Positions 1 through 5,500 of a DNA stretch of 6,438 bases are shown here, in pieces. The stretch is from Chloroflexota bacterium (GTDB lineage: Bacteria > Chloroflexota > Dehalococcoidia > Lucifugimonadales > CATQGZ01), in assembly GCA_027624995.1 (NCBI GenBank), contig JAQBTI010000129.1, positions 1 through 6,438 on the forward strand, written 5' to 3'. Below the pieces are notes generated by a model. The model saw only the letters and a list, made by a program, of their open reading frames with translations, was not told the DNA's origin and did not search any database. A program made the position numbers and the translations under genes. Each line of letters begins with the position of its first letter. Positions within the stretch are counted from its first letter, which is position 1.

Positions 1-45
1 TCACTGCTGGGAGCCACGGAAACTTCGCTTCGTCGCGAACGGGCA

Positions 46-615
46 CTACCTACGCCTTCTCTTCTCCTCCCACTCCTGGCGAAGTATACCGAACAGGACC
101 TGGTCAACTCGACCTTCACGGCCGATGTGGTGGCTTCGTAGGACCGCCTCGCGGGACATACCGGCCTTTTCCATTACACGCTGGGACTGCGTGTTGCCGC
201 CCTCGGCCCCTGCGTACATCCTTGCCAGACCTAGCTCCGTGAACCCCCAGTCCATCAACGCGGTCGCCGCCTCCGGGACCAGCCCTTTGCCCCAATGGTC
301 CTTGCCTAACGCATATGATACCGAGGCAATCTCATGCTGCCGGTCGACGTTCAGCTTTATCCAGCCCACGACAGTCGCGCCAAAAACGATGGCGAACATC
401 GGGGTCGTCTCCCAGTTGGTGAGCACCTGCCGGGCCACAAATTCTTCCGCATCGCGCCGGGTGAACGGTTGCGGCCAATTCGGCCGAATAGGCAGGTACT
501 TGGCCCACACTGGGTCGGAGGCAAAGGCAAACGTGTCGTCGACATCATCTAGCTCGAACGGACGCAGAGTCAGTCGTTCCGTATGCAGCTCAACTCTTTC
601 GTAACCTTCTGCCAT
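46..615 (-). CDS. GNAT-family N-acetyltransferase, RimJ/RimL type
   Basis: This 189-residue protein has the usual length and layout of RimJ/RimL-like GNAT acetyltransferases, which move an acetyl group from acetyl-CoA to an amine such as a protein N-terminus. The N-terminus carries the typical strand TERLTLRPFELDD (residues 12-24). The acetyl-CoA pyrophosphate-binding loop of motif A is HWGKGL (107-112), followed by the helix VPEAATALMDWGF. Motif B is seen as N141, then S144 and the helix leading to EKAGM (149-153). The C-terminus is a basic tail, KRRRR. The ATG at 615 is chosen because GAGAGG lies 9 nt upstream. The substrate cannot be told: the family includes ribosomal-protein, antibiotic and small-molecule acetylases. 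It is separated from tRNA-Asp by about 480 bases, so it is probably its own transcription unit. I see no truncation or frameshift. Confidence 0.9.
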   Translation of the reverse strand: MAEGYERVELHTERLTLRPFELDDVDDTFAFASDPVWAKYLPIRPNWPQPFTRRDAEEFVARQVLTNWETTPMFAIVFGATVVGWIKLNVDRQHEIASVSYALGKDHWGKGLVPEAATALMDWGFTELGLARMYAGAEGGNTQSQRVMEKAGMSREAVLRSHHIGREGRVDQVLFGILRQEWEEKRRRR

Positions 616-624
616 GACACAATT

Positions 625-630
625 CCTCTC
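625..630 (-). promoter_or_regulatory. Ribosome binding site of the GNAT gene
   Basis: The sequence GAGAGG reads on the minus strand, 9 nt before the ATG at 615. It supports that start codon. Confidence 0.6.
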
Positions 631-686
631 GGGATTCCCAGATAAGTCGGATTGCGTAGCTCACGCCTTCGTCCCTACCGAGGCCG

Positions 687-716
687 ATGCTACCTCCGGG
701 CGAATGAGGTCGTCAA
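687..716 (-). promoter_or_regulatory. Possible sigma70-type promoter for the GNAT gene
   Basis: On the minus strand TTGACG (716-711) and TAGCAT (692-687) are separated by 18 bases. The -35 matches consensus at 5 of 6 positions and the -10 at 4 of 6. It would give a leader of roughly 65 bases before the ATG at 615. The 18-base spacing is the same as in the two tRNA promoters proposed here. The call rests only on motif similarity. Confidence 0.3.
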
Positions 717-1094
717 GGCAATGCGGCCCGTTGAACGACGGCATCGGACTTGGGAGACGGGCAACTTCGGTTTCGCAGCGGACTCCGGTCCTGTACGCGC
801 TTGCCGACGATAATCTTGCCGACCGGTCAACTCTGGTCCACGAGTTTCGCAAGGACGCAACGCCGATCCCTGCTATCACGTGGCGGGGGATGGTCGGACT
901 AAGGATGCTACTTGCGTTGGTCGGAGGGCTTGGTCAAGTTCGCCTTCGCGGGCCTCGGTAACTGGCCGTCTCAAAGTAGCGTGCCGAATTTACGCGGCGT
1001 TTGCCGAAGTTTTCTAAACTATCTGCAGGGAACTGATTGAAGGGGCGAAAACGGCCTTTCGAGTGCCTTCGCGCGAGCATCAAGAGATCTACAG

Positions 1095-1171
1095 TGGCGA
1101 CCCCGACCAGATTCGAACTGGCGATCTCTGCCTTGACAGGGCAGTGTGTTAAACCGCTACACCACGGGGCC
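1095..1171 (-). tRNA. tRNA-Asp (anticodon GTC)
   Basis: The minus strand folds into a full cloverleaf. The acceptor GGCCCCG pairs with CGGGGTC (one G-U pair), the D-stem GTGT with ACAC around a loop containing GG, the anticodon stem CTGCC with GGCAG, and the T-stem GCCAG with CTGGT around TTCGAAT. The anticodon loop CTGTCAA gives GTC (1135-1137), reading Asp codons. The discriminator base is G, as is usual for tRNA-Asp, and the 3' CCA is encoded (1097-1095). A promoter candidate lies just upstream at 1195-1224. Confidence 0.97.
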
Positions 1172-1194
1172 GCGTGGGGGAAACATACGTGAGG

Positions 1195-1224
1195 ATTCTA
1201 GCCCGGGCATCTGGACACCGTCAA
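1195..1224 (-). promoter_or_regulatory. Probable sigma70-type promoter of tRNA-Asp
   Basis: On the minus strand TTGACG (1224-1219) and TAGAAT (1200-1195) are spaced by 18 bases, and each matches consensus at 5 of 6 positions. Transcription would start about 15 to 20 bases before the mature tRNA 5' end at 1171, which is typical for a tRNA gene. The -35 lies in the loop of the inverted repeat at 1201-1240, so that repeat may affect promoter access. Confidence 0.5.
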
Positions 1225-1240
1225 TGGTGTCCAGCCGGGC
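1201..1240 (-). repeat. Inverted repeat (hairpin) after the selenoprotein operon
   Basis: On the minus strand CTGGACACC (1234-1226) pairs perfectly with GGTGTCCAG (1219-1211) around the six-base loop ATTGAC. An outer GCCCGG (1240-1235) pairs with CCGGGC after a 4-base bulge. It begins 14 bases after the TAA stop of the glutaredoxin-like gene, so it may end or protect that transcript. No T-run follows, so it is not a canonical Rho-independent terminator. It overlaps the proposed tRNA-Asp promoter and could instead be an operator. Confidence 0.55.
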
Positions 1241-1254
1241 TTCGAGCCGAAGAG

Positions 1255-1506
1255 TTAGAGCGCTCCCACCGTTTCGAGGGCAGCTTCCAACTTCGGTGGG
1301 CTGTAGCCCACGACTCGCTCTTCGCCGATCACCGTGACCGGCGTAGTCCTAAAGCCCATGCCGATCAACCGCTTCACCGCATCTCGATCAAGAGATACGT
1401 TGTACTCAGTGAACGGGACCCCTTTGCGTGAAAGATACACTTTCACCATGTGGCAGGGGCCTCAGCCGTTGGACGTATATACTTCTATGCCGTTGGTCGT
1501 TTCCAT
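1255..1506 (-). CDS. Selenocysteine-containing glutaredoxin/NrdH-like protein (UGPC motif, in-frame TGA)
   Basis: This is a small thioredoxin-fold redox carrier of the glutaredoxin/NrdH type, 83 residues long when the TGA at 1464-1462 is read as selenocysteine. It opens with a beta strand, IEVYTSNG (7-14), followed by U15-G16-P17-C18. The TGA therefore stands where the first, nucleophilic Cys of a CxxC motif belongs. Then come the helix HMVKVYLSRKG (19-29), VPFTEYNVSLD (30-40), the cis-proline segment TTPVTVIGEE (54-63, Pro56) and VVGYSPPKLEAAL (65-77), all typical of the family. The ATG at 1506 is the first start codon in this frame after the TAG that ends the preceding gene; only a weak GGA lies before it. 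Reading from the next in-frame ATG (1449) would give 64 residues with no active site. The gene lies 48 bases behind the reductase, its likely electron donor. A Cys-to-stop mutation is the alternative, but the SECIS-like hairpin right after the TGA argues against it. Confidence 0.88.
1417..1464 (-). promoter_or_regulatory. Sec UGA and bacterial SECIS-like hairpin in the glutaredoxin-like gene
   Basis: The TGA (1464-1462) is followed by a two-part stem. The lower part pairs GGCCCC (1461-1456) with GGGGUC (1422-1417). The upper part is a perfect 7-bp stem, GUGAAAG (1446-1440) with CUUUCAC (1434-1428), around the loop UGUAU. The loop begins 22 nt after the UGA and has G as its second base. This fits the known bSECIS pattern: a small apical loop with a G in its first two positions, roughly 16 to 37 nt from the UGA. 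Confidence 0.8.
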
Positions 1507-1554
1507 GTTCCGATCTAAGTATAGCTCAAAGACGGTCTTCTCGGGGCACCGGAT

Positions 1555-2016
1555 CTAGCCTTCGGGCTCATTGCGCCGCTTCTGTCCTCCAGACCGCTCC
1601 CTCTCTTTGAGGTTGTGCTCCTTCTTGCCGCCAGTATCCTCGAATAACTCTTGGCCTACCTGCACGGCCTCATCAATAGTCTGGACCGCCTCGCCATCTT
1701 CCTCGTACTTGCGAAGAAACTCTTCGCTCACGAAAAACATTCATATACAGAACCCGTCCCGTTCGATGTCCTCGTGATGCCTCTCACAGGGGCATATCTT
1801 CTTGCGGTCCTCGACGGGATCGCCGCTTAGAGGCATTCAGGGGCAGTATCTATACCCATGCTCCATCTCGTTTTCGCCCAAGCCCTCCTGGACGACCTTT
1901 ACCACCTCTGGTTCTGGAAAGAACTCGTACGGGCCACGGGCGACGTAACGCTCCGAGAACTTCTCGGCGCGCTTGATGGCTTCCTCGCGTGTCAACTTTC
2001 GTTTGATGCTGGTCAT
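1555..2016 (-). CDS. ftrC: Ferredoxin-thioredoxin reductase catalytic chain with two selenocysteines (in-frame TGA codons)
   Basis: FTR catalytic chains take electrons from ferredoxin through a [4Fe-4S] cluster to reduce a disulfide in a thioredoxin-fold partner. With both TGA codons read as selenocysteine this is a 153-residue protein. After a helical N-terminus come GYRYCPU (Sec60), GDPVEDRKKICPC (Cys75, Cys77) and DGFCIU (Cys90, Sec92), then MFFVSEEF. This matches the family order CPC, CPC, CHC, in the spacing of archaeal-type members. In the Synechocystis enzyme Cys55, 74, 76 and 85 bind the cluster and Cys57-Cys87 form the active disulfide. Here the four ligand positions stay Cys (58, 75, 77, 90) and both redox positions are TGA (1839-1837 and 1743-1741). 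The His of CHC is Ile91. The C-terminal tail (about 134-153) is charged and Lys/Arg-rich. The ATG at 2016 overlaps the preceding stop as ATGA, implying translational coupling. Ordinary gene finding would split this gene into three pieces. Confidence 0.9.
1711..1743 (-). promoter_or_regulatory. Second Sec UGA and SECIS-like hairpin in the FTR gene
   Basis: The TGA (1743-1741) encodes Sec92. Downstream, GCGAAG (1727-1722) pairs perfectly with CUUCGC (1716-1711) around the loop AGUUU. The loop starts 19 nt after the UGA and G is its second base. An outer CGU can pair with ACG a few bases out. Size, distance and loop G all fit a bacterial SECIS element. Confidence 0.78.
1804..1839 (-). promoter_or_regulatory. 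First Sec UGA and SECIS-like hairpin in the FTR gene
   Basis: The TGA (1839-1837) encodes Sec60. GCGAUCC (1823-1817) pairs with GGACCGC (1810-1804), with one A-C mismatch, around the loop CGUCGA. The loop starts 20 nt after the UGA and G is its second base. In addition, the 8 bases directly after the UGA (AUGCCUCU, 1836-1829) are exactly complementary to AGAGGCAU at 1784-1777, which could enclose this hairpin in a longer stem. This is the weakest of the three hairpins because of the mismatch. Confidence 0.65.
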
Positions 2017-2357
2017 TTTTGCACCGCCGGGCCCAACCTGAGTCGCTGATGTGCGTCGCAGGTCATTTTAGAGAATACACCGGCCTGTCGCTCGAGTCTA
2101 TCAACCAGTAGAGGGAGGGCATCTGTAATCTGATCGACGGTCTTGTCGCCCCCCACCTCTACGCTTAGCAGTGCGGAGGTCCCGCACTCGCAGGACGCCT
2201 TGAAGAACACCTTGCGGAAGTCGGGGTTGGCCGACAGGTCTAGCTTGAAACCGGGGAGAGGAGTCAGGCCGACCTGGGGTGAAATCGCCTTGACGATCAG
2301 GGACCGCAGATCGCGATCGCTGGGAACCTCAGAGCCGATAGATGGGGCTCCGAACAC
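2013..2357 (-). CDS. Unrecognised small protein with Cys-x-Cys and Cys-x-x-His, first gene of the selenoprotein operon
   Basis: I do not recognise this protein of about 114 residues (from the GTG at 2357). Visible features are a hydrophobic strand-like centre, KVFFKASCECGTSALLSVEV (49-68), holding C56-x-C58, a likely helix DQITDALPLLVDRLERQ (75-91), and MTCDAH (98-103) with Cys100 and His103. There is no signal peptide or membrane segment. The Cys and His placement would suit metal binding or thiol redox chemistry, but that is inference. Its TGA stop overlaps the ATG of the FTR gene (ATGA), so the two are very probably co-translated and functionally linked. The start is uncertain. The frame is open upstream, and AGGAGG (2400-2395) stands 4 bases before an in-frame ATC (2390), which would add 11 residues. 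The GTG has no comparable site. Confidence 0.75.
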   Translation of the reverse strand: MFGAPSIGSEVPSDRDLRSLIVKAISPQVGLTPLPGFKLDLSANPDFRKVFFKASCECGTSALLSVEVGGDKTVDQITDALPLLVDRLERQAGVFSKMTCDAHQRLRLGPAVQK

Positions 2358-2394
2358 CCCCGCCGGGTCATCATGTGTGGCCTTGGCGATGCGG

Positions 2395-2400
2395 CCTCCT
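2395..2400 (-). promoter_or_regulatory. Strong Shine-Dalgarno sequence with ambiguous start codon
   Basis: AGGAGG reads on the minus strand 25 bases after the 3' end of tRNA-Val. The in-frame codon 4 bases downstream is ATC (2390-2388), a rare start. The nearest ATG (2374-2372) is in another frame and about 20 bases away, and the in-frame GTG (2357) is 37 bases away. Either the start is non-standard, a base was misread, or the match is fortuitous. Confidence 0.4.
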
Positions 2401-2424
2401 CTTCGGTCGGAACGAGTGCGCCGG

Positions 2425-2501
2425 TGGTGGGCGGTACTGGATTTGAACCAATGACCTCTGCGATGTCAACGCAGCGCTCTAAACCACTGAGCTAACCGCC
2501 C
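2425..2501 (-). tRNA. tRNA-Val (anticodon GAC)
   Basis: The minus strand gives a complete cloverleaf. The acceptor GGGCGGT pairs with ACCGCCC, the D-stem GCTC with GAGC around a loop with GG, the anticodon stem CTGCG with CGCAG, and the T-stem ATTGG with CCAGT around TTCAAAT. The loop TTGACAT gives anticodon GAC (2467-2465), reading Val codon GUC. The discriminator is A and the 3' CCA is encoded (2427-2425). It lies between rpoC and the selenoprotein operon. Only about 25 bases separate it from the next Shine-Dalgarno sequence, so the mRNA may be released by tRNA processing from a shared transcript. Confidence 0.97.
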
Positions 2502-2530
2502 TAGAGCCCGTTCTACAGCGGCTCCCCGTC

Positions 2531-2560
2531 AGTTTAGCAAGCCGTGCCCGGAAGGGTCAA
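2531..2560 (-). promoter_or_regulatory. Probable sigma70-type promoter of tRNA-Val and perhaps the selenoprotein operon
   Basis: On the minus strand TTGACC (2560-2555, 5 of 6 consensus) and TAAACT (2536-2531, 4 of 6) are spaced by 18 bases. The start would fall near 2524, about 23 bases before the mature tRNA. No promoter is apparent between tRNA-Val and the next genes, so this one may also serve them. The -35 lies in the loop of the inverted repeat at 2544-2579. Confidence 0.45.
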
Positions 2561-2579
2561 GATGACACAATCCGGGCAC
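2544..2579 (-). repeat. Inverted repeat (hairpin) downstream of rpoC
   Basis: On the minus strand GTGCCCGGA (2579-2571) pairs perfectly over 9 bases with TCCGGGCAC (2552-2544), with an 18-base loop. It begins 20 bases after the rpoC stop and could mark the end of that transcript. No T-run follows, so intrinsic termination is doubtful. It also brackets the -35 of the tRNA-Val promoter. Confidence 0.5.
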
Positions 2580-2599
2580 ACCTGGCTCCAGCGGATGGC

Positions 2600-5500
2600 T
2601 TAGATAATCGGTGCCTCTTCCATGGCGGACTCCAGTTCGAAAGACATGCCGTCTTCGGACCCTCTAATGAGCCCGAGGGGCTCTGGCCGCGGCTCGTTGA
2701 GTCCGAGCCGTTCCCGGCCCTCCTCTGACAGATCGAAGCGTGCAGGGACCAGCCGACCGATTATGACATTCTCCTTCAAGCCCTGGAGCGTATCGACATC
2801 GCCGTTTACAGCTGCTTCGGTCAGCACGCGGGTCGTCTCCTGGAACGACGCAGCCGCCAGGAAACTCTCCATGCTTAACGAAGCTCTCGTTATTCCGAGC
2901 AGCACTGGGCTGGCGGTCGCCGGCTCACCGCCCTCAGCGAGTATGGAGGCGTTGATCTCTTCGTATTGTCGTCTGTCGACCAACTCGCCCGGTAAGAGAT
3001 CCGTGTCTCCAGGCACGTCAATCCGGACCTTCTTGAGCATCTGGGCACTGATGACCTCAATGTGCTTGTCGTGGATGTTAACGCCCTGTGACCTGTAAAC
3101 CTGCTGGACCTCGTCGATGAGGTACCTTTGTACGGCCTCACGCCCCTGGATGCGCAGGATCTGCTGCGGGCTTTTCGGCCCCGCAGTCATAGCTTGACCC
3201 GCGACGACCGAGTCGCCCGATCTGACCACGATGTGGGCCGCAGCCGGGATTATGTACTCGCGTTGCTCGTCGTCCTCCCACGCAATCGTAATAGAGGTCT
3301 TGGTAACGCGGGTCTTGCCCGAAACGCGTGCCACTTCTTGGAACGGCTGTATCTCGTCGCCGGCTGTCTCTTTCTTCGTAGACTTAGTGGCTTGGGTCAG
3401 TTGCATCCCGACCGCGACCATGTCTCCGTTTTTCACGAGCGCCTTCATACCCTTTTCGATCGGGTACTCGTCGCTGAACTCTTCTCTGCTGACAACCCGT
3501 ATGCTTCGGCCCTCCGACGTCTCGGAGATGTCCACGATACCGTCGATCTCGGAGAGGACGGCCTCGCCCTTAGGCGTCCTCGCCTCGAACAATTCCTCGA
3601 CCCTCGGCAGGCCGCTGGTGATGTCCATACCGGCGATGCCTCCGGTGTGGAACGTCCGCATTGTTAGCTGCGTCCCGGGCTCACCGATACTCTGGGCCGC
3701 GATGATTCCCGCCGCCTCTCCCAGCATGATGCGCTGCATCGTCGCCAGCGAAACCCCGTAGCACATGCGGCACAGGCCCTTCTGGGCCTCGCAAGTGAGA
3801 GGAGATCGGACCATGATTCCGGTAACTCCCGCAGCTTCGAGTCGCTCTATGGCGTCGTAGTCAAGTACCTCGTTGCGGTCCACGATGATCTCGCCCGTCT
3901 TCGGGTCGGCCGCAGCCGAAGCAGCCATCCGAGACCTGATTCGATCAGCGAAGGGGCTGACCATGGTGTTGTCCGGTTCGTCTTGCACCCAAAGACCAGC
4001 TACTGTCTCGCAGTCGTCACTGAGGATTATTATCTCCTGCGCGACGTCGATAAGCCTCCGGGTCAGGTAGCCGCTGTCGGCCGTCCGGAGCGCCGTATCC
4101 GCCAGACCCTTGCGCGCTCCGTGAGTCGAGATGAAGTACTCAAGTACGCTCAATCCCTCTCTGAAATTCGACTTGATCGGCCGGTCAATGATGCGGCCTT
4201 TCGGGTCCGACATGAGGCCGCGCATACCGGCCATCTGCTTGATCTGTGCGATATTTCCTTTTGCGCCCGACGTCGCCATGAGGTACATGCCGCCATAGTT
4301 GCGCAGAGTACTCTCGATGACTCGGGTCAGGTTGTCGCTGGCATCCGTCCAAATCTGAACGGTATTTGTATAGCGCTCCTCTTCCGTAATCAGGCCGTCC
4401 ATGTACTGGCCCTCAAGCTGATTCACCTTCTTATCGGCCTGGTCTATGATGGTGGCCTTCTCGGGCGAAACCTCGATGTCGTTGATAGCTATCGTGATTC
4501 CGGACTTCGTCGCATAGTGGAAGCCCAGGTCCTTCATCGCGTCCAACATATCGGTCGTTGGCTCGTTCCCCAATGTGCGATAGCACTCCGACGTCAGGTC
4601 CTTGAGCGCCGTCTTGTCCATTTCGTGGTTGCGGAACCCGAACGAGTCGGGGATGATTTCATTGAAGATAATTCGTCCCACGGTCGTTTCCAGCCAGCCC
4701 GTCCCGCTGCCCTCTGACCTGTCTTTGACCTCGATGGTGGACCGCAAACCGACGATGCCCAGGTCGTAGGCTAGGCGAGCCTCGTCCGGATTCATGAACC
4801 TCCGTCCCGTACCGATGCCGTTCTCGTCGATCATTGTCAGGTAAAAACAGCCAAGGACCATATCCAGCGTGGGAGCCACGACGGGGTCGCCCGAACTGGG
4901 AGAGAGCAAGTTGAAGCTGCTCAGCATCAGCCTTTTCGCCTCGAGTACCGCTTCGCGCGACAACGGCACGTGAACCGCCATCTGGTCGCCATCGAAGTCG
5001 GCGTTAAAAGCCGTGCACACGAGCGGATGCACCTGTATGGCGCTACCCTCGATCAGCACCGGCTGGAACGCCTGAATGCCCAGCCTGTGCAGTGTCGGAG
5101 CGCGGTTCAGAAGGACCGGGCGGTCGGCCACGACCTCCTCTAGGATGTCCCATACCTCCGGTCGCACTCGTTCGGCCATGCGTTTTGCGCTCTTAATGTT
5201 GTGGGCATAGCCCTTGAGCACGAGTCGGTTCATCACGAACGGTTTGAACAGCTCGAGCGCCATTCTGCGCGGGAGTCCGCACTGATTGAGCTTAAGCTCA
5301 GGTCCTGAGATGATCACCGATCGGCCACTATAGTCCACCCGCTTGCCCAGAAGGTTCTGGCGGAAACGGCCCTGCTTGCCGCGTAATAGGTCAGACAGCG
5401 ACTTGAGCCTGTGATTGTGGCTACCGGAAACCGCGCGTCCCCGCCGTCCGTTGTCGAACAGGGCGTCGACGGCCTCCTGGAGCATCCGTTTCTCGTTGCG

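Larger units (their letters stand above)
616..1094. other. Intergenic stretch without a convincing gene
   Basis: Between the GNAT start and the 3' end of tRNA-Asp there are about 480 bases. A plus-strand frame (614-961) and a minus-strand frame (879-661) stay open for 115 and 72 codons. Their translations are rich in Ser and Arg, show no family motif and lack a good ribosome binding site, so I do not call them. I find no tRNA-like arm and no hairpin followed by a T-run. The only candidate signal is the possible promoter at 687-716. Confidence 0.5.

Noticed and set aside
1..45. A small hairpin (TTCGC/GCGAA on the minus strand) after the GNAT stop as a terminator.
   Set aside because: The stem is only 5 bp and no T-run follows.
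661..879. A minus-strand open frame of 72 codons starting with GTG.
   Set aside because: Its composition is Ser/Arg-rich without family features and it lacks a Shine-Dalgarno sequence; it contains the possible GNAT promoter.
614..961. A plus-strand open frame of 115 codons.
   Set aside because: It has no recognisable motif and no ribosome binding site, and it begins at the start of the well-supported GNAT gene on the other strand.
1095..1171. The tRNA next to the selenoprotein genes as tRNA-Sec.
   Set aside because: Its anticodon is GTC with a normal 7-bp acceptor stem and short variable loop; it is an ordinary tRNA-Asp.
1555..1740. A free-standing 61-residue gene starting at ATG 1740.
   Set aside because: Its sequence is the C-terminal part of the FTR family, directly continuing the frame after the second TGA.
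1462..1839. The three in-frame TGA codons as a sign of an altered genetic code (TGA = Trp or Gly).
   Set aside because: The gene just upstream ends in TGA with an ATGA overlap, rpoC and the GNAT gene use TGG for Trp, and all three TGA codons fall on redox Cys positions and are followed by SECIS-like hairpins.
1555..2016. The FTR gene as a pseudogene with two nonsense mutations.
   Set aside because: No frameshift is present, all other motif residues are intact, the start is coupled to the previous gene, and only the two redox Cys codons are changed.
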